The position numbers and the translations under genes were made by a program. Positions 54,735 to 62,689 of a DNA stretch of 64,000 nucleotides are shown here, piece by piece. The first letter of the stretch is position 1. Every line of letters begins with the position of its first letter. Location of the stretch: contig RDYP01000007.1 in assembly GCA_004293445.1 (NCBI GenBank), forward strand, positions 121,933-185,932, written 5' to 3'. Source of the DNA: Verrucomicrobiota bacterium (lineage in GTDB: Bacteria; Verrucomicrobiota; Verrucomicrobiia; Verrucomicrobiales; Akkermansiaceae). The notes under the pieces were generated by a model that searched no databases, had not been told where the DNA came from, and saw only the letters and a program-made list of their open reading frames with translations.

Positions 54735-55979
54735 TCAGATAATCATCCCCGCCGCGACGGTTTCGTTGGTGCCGGGATCGACGAGAATAAAGGAGCCGGT
54801 CTGACGGTTGCGACGGTAAGAGTCGTGGATGACCGGCTGGGCGGTGCGCAGGGTGATGCGGCCGATGTCGTTCATCGCGAAGGTTCCGGGCTGCTCGATC
54901 TTGTGCAGGGTATTGATGTCGACGAGGTATTTGACCTCGCTGACCACGGCCTGCATTTCGCGGGTGGTATGGCGGAGCAGGAGCTTGGCGCGGTGGGCCA
55001 TCGGCTTGTTGGAGAACCAGCAAATCATGGCCTCGATGTCTTGGGAGACTTCGGGAGGATTGTTGCGCTTGATGATCATGTCGCCGCGCGAGATGTCGAT
55101 CTCGTCGCAGAGGGTCAGGGTGACGCTTTGCGGGGCGTAGGCTTCCTCAAGGTCACCGTCGGCGGTGTGGATGGACTTGATCTTGGTGGTGAAGCCGGAA
55201 GGCAGGACGGAAATCTCGTCGCCGGGCTTGAAGACACCACCAGCCACCCGACCGCCGTAGCCGCGGAAGTCGTGCCACTCGTCGCTCTGCGGGCGGATGA
55301 CCCACTGGACGGGGAAGCGGGCGTCGACGTGGTTCTCCTCGCCACCGACGTAGACGTGCTCCAGATGGTAGAGCAGCGAGGGGCCCTGGAACCAAGGCAT
55401 GGCTTCGGACTTGTCGACGACATTGTCGCCGTTGAGCGCGGAGATCGGGATCGGGGTGATGTCGACGATGTTGTCGAGACGCGAGGCGAATTCCTGATAA
55501 TCCTTGATGATCTTGTTGTAGACCTCTTCGGAGTAATCGACGAGGTCCATCTTGTTGACCGCGACAACGACGTGCTGGATGCGCAGGAGGTTTGCGATGA
55601 AGCTGTGGCGCTTGGTCTGCTCGATCACGCCCTTGCGGGCATCGACGAGAATGATGGCTAGGTTGGCGGTCGAAGCGCCGGTGACCATGTTCCGCGTGTA
55701 CTGGATGTGGCCCGGGGTGTCGGCGATGATGAACTTGCGCTTGGGAGTGGCGAAATAGCGGTAGGCGACGTCGATGGTGATGCCCTGTTCCCGCTCGGCC
55801 TTCAGGCCATCGGTGAGGAGGGCGAGGTCGACATGGCCGTCGCCGCGGCGCTTGGAGGTTTCCTCGATGGCTTCGAGCTGGTCCTCGAAGATCGATTTGG
55901 AATCGTAAAGCAGGCGGCCAATAAGGGTGGATTTTCCGTCATCGACGGAACCGGCGGTGGTGAAGCGAAGAAGGTCCAT
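54735..55979 (-). CDS. cysN: Sulfate adenylyltransferase subunit 1 (GTPase)
   Basis: Large, GTP-hydrolysing subunit of ATP sulfurylase, which with CysD makes APS from ATP and sulfate. The 414 residues show P-loop GSVDDGKST (10-18), DTPGH (87-91), NKMD (142-145) and the EF-Tu-like beta-barrels. The length is that of CysN without a fused CysC kinase, in line with a separate cysC gene at 58625. cysD lies upstream, 127 bases away, on the same strand. Confidence 0.95.
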   Translation of the reverse strand: MDLLRFTTAGSVDDGKSTLIGRLLYDSKSIFEDQLEAIEETSKRRGDGHVDLALLTDGLKAEREQGITIDVAYRYFATPKRKFIIADTPGHIQYTRNMVTGASTANLAIILVDARKGVIEQTKRHSFIANLLRIQHVVVAVNKMDLVDYSEEVYNKIIKDYQEFASRLDNIVDITPIPISALNGDNVVDKSEAMPWFQGPSLLYHLEHVYVGGEENHVDARFPVQWVIRPQSDEWHDFRGYGGRVAGGVFKPGDEISVLPSGFTTKIKSIHTADGDLEEAYAPQSVTLTLCDEIDISRGDMIIKRNNPPEVSQDIEAMICWFSNKPMAHRAKLLLRHTTREMQAVVSEVKYLVDINTLHKIEQPGTFAMNDIGRITLRTAQPVIHDSYRRNRQTGSFILVDPGTNETVAAGMII

Positions 55980-56106
55980 GGAAGAAGAGTGTTCAGTGGG
56001 CAGTGGCTAGCGGCCAGTGCCCGAGGTTCAGTTGAAGTGGGGTGTTGAAAGCGTTGCGTGTCGGTTTGACCAGCGTCTGATCACTGGCCACCGACCACCG
56101 GTCACT

Positions 56107-57012
56107 TTAGAAATATCCTTCCTTCTTGCGGTCTTCCATCGCGGTTTCGGAGCGCTTGTCATCGGCGCGGTTGCCGCGCTCGGTCTGGCGGGCGGCGGCG
56201 ACTTCTTCGATGATGTCTTCCATGGTGGTGGCAGTGGACTCGATGGCTCCGGTGATGGTGGCATCACCCATCGTGCGGAAGCGGATCACCTTGCGCTCGA
56301 CGGTCTCGCCATCGCGCGGTTGGACGAATTCTGAGACGGCGAGGATGGTGCCATTGCGGACGACCACTTCGCGCTCGTGGGCGTAGTAGAGGCTGGGGAG
56401 AACGATGCCTTCGCGGTGCATGTACATCCACACGTCCATTTCGGTGAAATTGGACAGCGGGAAGACCCGGAAGTGCTCGCCGGAGTGCTTGCGGCCGTTG
56501 AAGAGGTTCCAGAGTTCGGGGCGCTGGTTTTTGGGATCCCACTGACCGAAGTCGTCGCGGTGGGAGAAGAAGCGTTCCTTGGCGCGAGCCTTTTCCTCGT
56601 CGCGGCGGCCGCCACCGAGGAGGGCGTCGAACTGATACTCGGCAATGGTGTCGAGCAGAGTGGTGGTCTGAGCGCGGTTGCGGGAGGCGTTCGGGCCCTT
56701 TTCCTCAACCACGCGGCCTTCATCGATCGACTTCTGGACCGAGCCGACGATCAGGCGGGCATCGAGCTTGGCGGCGAAGTCGTCGCGGTAAGTGATGGTC
56801 TCCGGGAAGTTGTGGCCGGTATCGACGTGGACCAGCGGGAAGGGCATGCGGGCCGGGTGGAAGGCCTTGCGGGCGATCCAGGCCATGACGATGGAGTCCT
56901 TGCCGCCGGAGAAAAGCAGTCCGGGATTCTGGAATTGGGCCGCGGTTTCGCGGAGAATGAAGATGGCCTCGGCCTCAAGTTGGTCGAGGTGGGACAGTTG
57001 GTAGCTAGGCAT
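56107..57012 (-). CDS. cysD: Sulfate adenylyltransferase subunit 2
   Basis: Catalytic PP-loop subunit of ATP sulfurylase. The 301 residues include LLFSGGKDSIVMAWIARKAF (SGGKDS at 35-40), VHVDTGHNFPETITYRDDFA, GGGRRDEEKARAKERFFSHR and the C-terminal EVAAARQTERGNRADDKRSE. All are typical of CysD. It is the first gene of a cysD-cysN unit. The upstream 57013-57200 is partly AT-rich and could contain its promoter. Confidence 0.96.
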   Translation of the reverse strand: MPSYQLSHLDQLEAEAIFILRETAAQFQNPGLLFSGGKDSIVMAWIARKAFHPARMPFPLVHVDTGHNFPETITYRDDFAAKLDARLIVGSVQKSIDEGRVVEEKGPNASRNRAQTTTLLDTIAEYQFDALLGGGRRDEEKARAKERFFSHRDDFGQWDPKNQRPELWNLFNGRKHSGEHFRVFPLSNFTEMDVWMYMHREGIVLPSLYYAHEREVVVRNGTILAVSEFVQPRDGETVERKVIRFRTMGDATITGAIESTATTMEDIIEEVAAARQTERGNRADDKRSETAMEDRKKEGYF

Positions 57013-57092
57013 CAGGCCGGTGGTTCGAATGTGAGATGACCGGACACGGCGGACTGCCGTGCGGGGGGAGGGCGGGAGAAAAGCGGGTGAGG

Positions 57093-57150
57093 GCGGACGA
57101 CGACAAGATTAAATTACTTAGTTTAGCAACTTGGTAATGAAATGATGGAT
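57093..57150 (-). promoter_or_regulatory. Possible promoter region of cysDN
   Basis: An AT-rich patch 80-140 bases upstream of cysD within GC-rich surroundings; on the minus strand it reads TTACCAAGTTGCTAAAC then TAAGTAATTTAATC. The elements are loose matches, so this is a guess. Confidence 0.25.
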
Positions 57151-57219
57151 GAGGTGGGGAATGCCGAAAGATTTCAGCGGCTACCGCACCCTTGTCGTAG
57201 GATTTTGGGGTCGGGGGTC

Positions 57220-57715
57220 GGATCAATGGTAGGGACCGACTGCCAGGCGGTCCGACTTTACCGACGACGAAGGAGACGGATCATGAATGGTAGGGGCCGA
57301 CTGCCAGGCGGTCCGACTTTACCGACGACGAAGGAGACGGATCATGAATGGTAGGGGCCGACTGCCAGGCGGTCCCACTTTACCGACGACGAAGGAGGCG
57401 GATCATGAATGGTAGGGACCGACTGCCAGGCGGTCCCAATTTGTCGACGACGAAGGAGACGGTTCTTGGGCCGGTTCTTTCGCGCCTCGCCCTCGCGGGG
57501 AAAGTGGGCCGGCCCGGCGGTCCAGCCCTACCGGTTTTAGGCGGCGGCTGCCGATGGGCGTTTCTTTCGCGTCTCGCCCTCGGGGAAAAGTGGGCCGGCC
57601 CGGCGGTCCAGCCCTACCGGTTTTAGGCGGCTGCTGCCGATGGGCGTTTCTTTCGCGCCTCGCCCTCGGGGAAAATGGGCCGGCCCGGCGGTCCAGCCCT
57701 ACCGGGTTTCAGATG
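57220..57715 (+). repeat. Tandem A units followed by B units (block 16)
   Basis: Four A units start at about 57228, 57288, 57348 and 57409, a 60-base head-to-tail array joined by GGAGACGGATCATGAATGG. Three B units follow. No gene is evident. Confidence 0.85.
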
Positions 57716-57755
57716 GCTGTCGATTTTCAGCTTTTTGCTTTAGCCGCTTGCCTTC

Positions 57756-57932
57756 TCAGGTGCCGAGCAGTTTCTGGACTGCAATCCGTAGCGCCACGTT
57801 GTGGTTTTCCGCCACATCCCAAACAATCGAATCCTCAACAAAGCGCTCGTAATCAAAGCCATCGATATAAGACTCGATCCTCTGCCCCGCCTCCAAGATG
57901 TCTTCAAGCCTCAGCTGTGGATCACGCGACAT
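57756..57932 (-). pseudogene. HEPN-domain toxin (HepT/DUF86), truncated
   Basis: The 58-codon frame starts MSRDPQLRLEDILEAGQRIE and continues SYIDGFDYERFVEDSIVWDV, the classic DUF86/HepT opening. Members are about 110 residues and carry the R-x4-6-H RNase motif in the second half; this frame stops after AVQKLLGT with no such motif. In another frame the DNA reads WRKTTTW near where families have PWRKI, suggesting an internal deletion. Its ATG overlaps the stop of the MNT gene by 11 bases, as in intact MntA-HepT pairs. Probably non-functional as a toxin. Confidence 0.7.
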
Positions 57933-58209
57933 GGAGCAACTCAGGTTGGATCCGGCGCATGAATCGGTCCGGACAGGAACTCCGGGTGTGAAGATCGACA
58001 GCCAATCCGAGTTTATCCTCGAGGAAGAACTTGAGATTCATGAACCCAGTAAGGGTGGCTCGGTCCGAGAATTCGACAAGAAGATCGGCATCATGGGCAG
58101 CGGTTTCACCGCGAGCCAGGGAGCCAAAAAGCCAAAGATTCATGACACCCATAGTTCGCAATTCCGGTTTGATCTCACGGATGGCTTGGATGATGGTTTC
58201 ACGTTTCAT
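57922..58209 (-). CDS. MNT-domain nucleotidyltransferase antitoxin (MntA-like)
   Basis: The 95 residues start MKRETIIQAIREIKPELRTM and hold the minimal nucleotidyltransferase motif WLFGSLARGETAAHDADLLV: GS at 29-30 and Asp40/Asp42. In MntA-HepT systems this enzyme adenylylates the HEPN toxin. The frame extends to 58263; the ATG at 58209 (MKRETII) matches family starts. The partner toxin is truncated. Confidence 0.85.
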   Translation of the reverse strand: MKRETIIQAIREIKPELRTMGVMNLWLFGSLARGETAAHDADLLVEFSDRATLTGFMNLKFFLEDKLGLAVDLHTRSSCPDRFMRRIQPELLHVA

Positions 58210-58334
58210 GGCAAGTTCATCGGATAGGTCGGCCACCCCACCAAGGCAAGAGGTAAGGCGCAAGGGCCCAAGGGCGGAAGCTCTGAGCCATCCATGACAC
58301 AGCTGTCATAGAGCGGCAAGCGATGTGAGCGGGC

Positions 58335-58625
58335 CTCGGGTAGGGCCAGCCCTACCCTTTTTAATGGTAGGGACCGACTGCCAGGCGGTCCCACTTTACC
58401 GACGACGAAGGAGACGGTTCTTGGGCAGGTTCTTTCGCGTCTCGCCCTCGCGGGAAAAGTGGGCCGGCCCGGCGGTCCAGCCCTATCTTTTTTTAATGGT
58501 AGGGACCGACTGCCAGGCGCTCCCAATTTACCGACGACGAAGGAGACGGGGCTTGGGCAGTTCTTTCGCGCCTCGCCCTCGTGGGGAAAAGTGGGCCGGC
58601 CCGGCGGTCCAGCCCTACCGGGTTT
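58335..58625 (+). repeat. Composite repeat block 17, plus orientation
   Basis: Two A units (about 58363, 58497) and three B units (two complete, one partial). The last B unit runs to the stop of cysC. Confidence 0.85.
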
Positions 58626-59212
58626 CAGGCTCTCCCCTTCTTTCCCTCCACGAATCCGATGACTTCGGAGACGGCGTCTGCGATGCTTAGCCGCTCGGTA
58701 TCGAGGACAAGATCGGGGTCCAGGGGTTCTTCGAAGCTGCTGTCGCGGCCAGTGAAATGAGCGACCTCACCCTTGGCGGCTTTGGCGTAGAGACCCTTGA
58801 CGTCGCGCTTTTCGCAGGCTTCAAAGCTGGCCTTGACGTGAATCTCGGCGAAGTCCTCGCCAAGAATGCCACGGGCGAGATCACGGTGAATACCGCGCGG
58901 AGTGATCAGCGAGCAAAGGACAATCACGCCGTTGGATGCGAGGATCTTGGCAATCTCTGCGGTGCGGCGGATGTTTTCCAGACGGTCCTCATCCGAGAAG
59001 GACAGGTTGGCATTGAGGCCCGTGCGGAGATTGTCGCCATCGAGGCGTACGGTGAAGCGGCCTTGATCGTGGAGGACCTGCTCGACACCGGAAGCGATGG
59101 TCGACTTGCCGGAGCCGGAAAGGCCACAGAACCAGAGCACGATACCGCGCTGGCCGAGGAGCTTTTCCTTATCGTGACGAGGAAGAGTGGCGTGGGGGTG
59201 GATATTGGACAT
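58625..59212 (-). CDS. cysC: Adenylylsulfate kinase
   Basis: Phosphorylates APS to PAPS. The 195 residues carry IVLWFCGLSGSGKSTIASGV (P-loop 30-37), TVRLDGDNLRTGLNANLSFS, the ENIRRTAEIAKILASNGVIV segment and EIHVKASFEACEKRDVKGLY, all typical. The frame runs back to 59389 into the 7-bp array, but the ATG at 59212 (MSNIHPHATLPRHDKEKLLG) is the real start. The C-terminus (EGKKGRA) ends inside a B repeat unit edge. It stands alone from cysDN, with the MNT/HEPN pair in between. Confidence 0.93.
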   Translation of the reverse strand: MSNIHPHATLPRHDKEKLLGQRGIVLWFCGLSGSGKSTIASGVEQVLHDQGRFTVRLDGDNLRTGLNANLSFSDEDRLENIRRTAEIAKILASNGVIVLCSLITPRGIHRDLARGILGEDFAEIHVKASFEACEKRDVKGLYAKAAKGEVAHFTGRDSSFEEPLDPDLVLDTERLSIADAVSEVIGFVEGKKGRA

Positions 59213-59291
59213 GGGAAAAAAATGCTGAGATGCGGCGATGGAGAAAGCGGAAAGCGGCGGTCGGGGGTCGGGGTCGGGGGTCAGTGAGCGG

Positions 59292-59430
59292 TGACCACTG
59301 ACCACTGACCACTGACCACTGACCACTGACCACTGACCACTGACCACTGACCACTGACCACTGACCACTGACCACTGACCACTGACCACTCACTGACCAC
59401 TGACCACTGACCACTGACCACTGACCACTG
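59292..59430. repeat. 7-bp tandem array, unit TGACCAC (second locus)
   Basis: About 20 copies of TGACCAC with one irregular join (ACCACTCACTGACC) near 59390, the same unit as at 3404-3583. It lies between the GT26 gene and cysC, upstream of cysC. Confidence 0.95.
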
Positions 59431-59438
59431 CTCCCCAG

Positions 59439-60194
59439 CTACTTCCTCCGATCACAGAGACTGTACCAGAGGAATAGCGAATTGTAAGTGAAGTAGCGCT
59501 TGAATAGGCGACGGGGCTCTGCGGCGATGCGGTAAGCCCACTCGAGGCCGAACTTCTGGAGTAGGGACGGAGCTTGGGAGACTTCGCCGGCGTGGAAGGC
59601 AAAGGCGGCACCGATTCCAAAATACACGGCGGGAGGAAGGCGATCCTTGTGACGTGCAATCCAGTGCTCCTGCTTCGGGCAACCAAGGCCCACCCAGACG
59701 AGATTGGCTCCGGAAGCGCGAATCATTTCGCAGACTCGCTCAGTCTCATCCGCCGGCCATTCGCCGAAGGGTGGTGAGTAAGTTCCCGCAATTTCGACGC
59801 CGGGAAAACGCTCGGCAAAAGAGGCACGGAGTTTTTCGAGGGTGGATTCTTTACCTCCGAAGAGAAAGTGACGGAACTCCGGGCGACCCGCGCTGGCGCG
59901 CAGGGTTTCGAGCATCAGGGTGGGGCCGTAAACGCGATCGTTGAGGCGTTTTTCAGGAGGCAGAGAAGCGTTCAGGGACCAGACGAGCGGCATGCCGTCG
60001 GGGACAATCAGGTCGAAGCGGCGCATGGCGTCCCGGAAATCGCGATCGGAACGGGCGAGGGCCGCAACATGGGTGTTCGCGGCTTCGACGGCATACGTCG
60101 CCGCCCCGTCGGATGCTTTTGCAAGAATCCAGGAGACGGCACCCGCGTAGTCAGTGCAGGCGATCGGGAGGCCGATGACGGGGTGGGTGTGCAT
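59439..60194 (-). CDS. WecG/TagA/CpsF-family glycosyltransferase (GT26)
   Basis: The 251 residues have the family signature: AANTHVAALARSDRDFRDAM, RFDLIVPDGMPLVWSLNASL, ERLNDRVYGPTLM-like segment (KRLNDRVYGPTLMLETL), and LVWVGLGCPKQEHWIARHKD. GT26 enzymes add N-acetylmannosamine, its uronic acid, or related sugars to lipid-linked precursors. Start ATG 60194 (MHTHPVIGLPIACTDYAGAV). It may belong with the sugar-phosphate transferase pathway at 10.8 kb, but is 47 kb away. Confidence 0.9.
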   Translation of the reverse strand: MHTHPVIGLPIACTDYAGAVSWILAKASDGAATYAVEAANTHVAALARSDRDFRDAMRRFDLIVPDGMPLVWSLNASLPPEKRLNDRVYGPTLMLETLRASAGRPEFRHFLFGGKESTLEKLRASFAERFPGVEIAGTYSPPFGEWPADETERVCEMIRASGANLVWVGLGCPKQEHWIARHKDRLPPAVYFGIGAAFAFHAGEVSQAPSLLQKFGLEWAYRIAAEPRRLFKRYFTYNSLFLWYSLCDRRK

Positions 60195-60229
60195 GAAGAG
60201 GGAAGAGCGGTCGGGGTCGGCGATGGATC

Positions 60230-60945
60230 AATGGTAGGGACTGACTGCTAGGCGGTCCCAATTTGTCGGCGACGAAGGAGGCGGATCATTACCGGTAGGG
60301 ACCGACTGCTAGGCGGTCCCAATTTATCGGCGACGGAGGAGGCGGACCATGAATGGTAGGGGCCGACTGCCAGGCGGTCCCAATTTACCGACGACGAAGG
60401 AGACGGGGCTTGGGCAGTTCTTTGGCATCTCACCCTTTGGGGAAAGTGGGCCGGCCCGGTGGTCCAGCCCTACCCTTTTAATGGTAGGGACCGACTGCTA
60501 GGCGGTCCGACTTGACCGACGACGTAGGAGGCGGGGCTTGGGCAGTTCTTTCGCGCCTCACCCTCAGGGGAAAGTGGGCCGGCCCGGCGGTCCAGCCCTA
60601 CCCTTTTTAATGGTAGGGACCGACTGCTAGGCGGTCCCAATTTCTCGAAGACGGAGGAGACGGGGCTTGGGCGAATTCTTTCGCGCCTCGCCCTCGTGGG
60701 GAAAATGGGCCGGCCCGGCGGTCCAGCCCTACCCTTTTTTAATGGTAGGGACCGACTGCTAGGCGGTCCCAATTTACCGGCGACGGAGGAGGCGGACCAT
60801 GAATGGTAGGGGCCGACTGCTAGGCGGTCCTACTTTACCGGCGACGAAGGAGGCGGTTCTTGGGCGGGTTCTTTCGCGCCTCACCCTCAGGGGAAGAATC
60901 GGCCGGCCCGGCGGTCCAGCCCTACCGGGTTTTGGGCGGCTACCG
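60230..60945 (+). repeat. Composite repeat block 18, plus orientation
   Basis: Seven A units (about 60233, 60295, 60354, 60481, 60608, 60742, 60802), the first three tandem at near 60-base spacing, and four B units. The right end of the block reaches the cytidylyltransferase-kinase gene. No gene is evident. Confidence 0.85.
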
Positions 60946-61045
60946 CCGATGGGCAATGCTTTGGCGATTCCTCTGTTGGGACCACGAAGAGAGTTTCGTG
61001 GCTTTTGATGCGGTCGCCAGCGTGCACGCCGCGTTCAGCTTTGCT

Positions 61046-62128
61046 TCAGACCCGGCAAAAAGGCTCGATCGGGCGGAGCGGGCTGTGCTCGGCGAGTGCA
61101 GCAGAGCGGGCGGGCTCGTCGGGGAAGAGGTAGAGGGCATAACCGCCGTGACCGCCACCACAGTACTTTTTGGCAAGGGCTCCGGCAATGTCAGGCAAGC
61201 TGGCCATGCCTTCGCTGAGCTGGGCGGCGTAATAAAGATCTACGCCACGGGCGAGGGTCGTGATGCAGGTTTTCAGGACTCCCTCGCGGGCGATACGGGC
61301 AGACTCGGCAATGCGATCGAAGTCGTGGACGAGATGGGCGGAGGCCGGTGTGTCATGAGGACTACCGGTCCAGTAGATGGCCATGCGGCCTTTGAGGAAA
61401 TCGCCGTTGTGCTTGAAGTCGAGCACGGGGCCGGGGCCGGAACGCCAGACGCAGAGACCCGTCTCGCGGATGACGGCGGGATCTTGCCAGCCGACGCCGA
61501 GGTCGAGCTCGGACTCAAAGCTATCCTTGCCATTCAGCAACGCCCAAGCGCCGCTGCCACCGAGACCAGCCTGCTTTTCGAAAGGCCATTCGCGGAGCGA
61601 GACCAATGGGGAGATCGCGCAATTCACGATGAACTCGCCTTCGCGAGCGAAGCGTGGGACATCGAGCCAGCCACCGGCGAAGTCGACCCGCAGAGGGGCC
61701 TCGGTCGGAGCCTGGACGAAGCGGACGATCGACGAAGTCGAGACCGGCTCGAAACGCGGTGGCGTTTTGGGGAGGACGACATAGGTGGCACCCACTTCGG
61801 CACAAAGAGCACGCTTGAGGTCGGCATACTTGTCGTCCTCGGTCACCGCGAGGATATCGGGACGCAGGGCGAGGAAATCCTCGCGGAAATCGATACCCTC
61901 ATCATGACCGCGGCCGACGACGACGAGATCGACGACGCGAAGGCACTCAAGCAGAGCTTTCTTGTGCTCATCGGGGATCGACGGTTTCCGGCGCTTGTGA
62001 ATCCAAAGAACTTCCGCGGAGGCAAAGGACACCGTGAGGTGATCCCCCAAAGCACGGGCTTCCTCGAAGAACTGAACATGGCCACCGTGGATGATGTCGT
62101 AGCAACCGGAGACGAAGACTTTTTTCAT
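61046..62128 (-). CDS. Cytidylyltransferase-GHMP kinase fusion
   Basis: The 360 residues combine two enzymes. Residues 1-140: a nucleotidyltransferase of the cytidylyltransferase superfamily (KKVFVSGCYDIIHGGHVQFF, the H-x-G-H at 14-17; EPVSTSSIVRFVQ). Residues 143-360: a GHMP kinase (APLRVDFAGGWLDVPRF as motif 1, GLGGSGAWALL as the P-loop, KKYCGGGHGGYALYLF as motif 3), like fucokinase- and heptose-kinase-like proteins. It may phosphorylate and activate one sugar for the glycan. The frame extends to 62209; the ATG at 62128 is the better start. HldE has the opposite order and another kinase family. Confidence 0.82.
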   Translation of the reverse strand: MKKVFVSGCYDIIHGGHVQFFEEARALGDHLTVSFASAEVLWIHKRRKPSIPDEHKKALLECLRVVDLVVVGRGHDEGIDFREDFLALRPDILAVTEDDKYADLKRALCAEVGATYVVLPKTPPRFEPVSTSSIVRFVQAPTEAPLRVDFAGGWLDVPRFAREGEFIVNCAISPLVSLREWPFEKQAGLGGSGAWALLNGKDSFESELDLGVGWQDPAVIRETGLCVWRSGPGPVLDFKHNGDFLKGRMAIYWTGSPHDTPASAHLVHDFDRIAESARIAREGVLKTCITTLARGVDLYYAAQLSEGMASLPDIAGALAKKYCGGGHGGYALYLFPDEPARSAALAEHSPLRPIEPFCRV

Positions 62129-62205
62129 GGGATTCGAGGAAAGAGCGGAAGGAGAGTCGTCGAGAATCTCCGCGCGGAGCGAAGGACGCGAGAGCGGCGA
62201 GTCGA

Positions 62206-62442
62206 TCAATCTTTACGAAGCTGCATCGCCAAAATACCACGGATGGAGAGATCCTCATCCAAACGCGGCCAATGCAAACCGAACGGCGAGAGCTCAATCT
62301 CTGAGAGCTCTTCCAATGTAGCAGACTTCAAGCGGACGCTCGACTCGATGGGAAAACGGATGGTTTCACCGCTCGACATCTCGATGACGATCTCAGGCCC
62401 CTCGAGGCAGGCTGACCTCGGCGTATCAATCAAAGTATTCAT
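62206..62442 (-). CDS. DUF2442 domain protein
   Basis: The 78 residues (start MNTLIDTPRSACLEGPEIVI) carry FPIESSVRLKSATLEELSEI and FGLHWPRLDEDLSIRGIL, the DUF2442 hallmark (HWP-x-L-DEDLS). These proteins are often encoded next to DUF4160; the function is unknown. It overlaps the end of the DUF4160 gene by 17 bases. Confidence 0.85.
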   Translation of the reverse strand: MNTLIDTPRSACLEGPEIVIEMSSGETIRFPIESSVRLKSATLEELSEIELSPFGLHWPRLDEDLSIRGILAMQLRKD

Positions 62443-62689
62443 GCCACTTCGTAATGATAAGCTCCTTGTGCTCAAATGCCAAGAATTCAGCAATTCCAAG
62501 CTCTCCCGTTTTCAAACCAACCGATTCCCGAAGCGCGACCGAGTCGCCAACTTCGAACACCGCTTCTCCATCGCCTTTGCGGACATGAACATGGATCGGC
62601 TTATGGTCGTTGCTGTAGAAAAAGAAGCGGAAGCCGTCTCTGGCAAAAAAAATGGTTGGGATGAACTGAAAGCCGCGGTGAACGCTCAA
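62426..62689 (-). CDS. DUF4160 domain protein
   Basis: The 87-residue frame includes DGFRFFFYSNDHKPIHVHV, GEAVFEVGDSVALRESVGL and FEHKELIITKWHEYFD, all DUF4160 features. No ATG lies at the family start (MPTIF); the codon there is ATC (62662). A TTG at 62689 overlaps the preceding stop as TTGA, suggesting coupling. Function unknown. Confidence 0.75.
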   Translation of the reverse strand: MSVHRGFQFIPTIFFARDGFRFFFYSNDHKPIHVHVRKGDGEAVFEVGDSVALRESVGLKTGELGIAEFLAFEHKELIITKWHEYFD

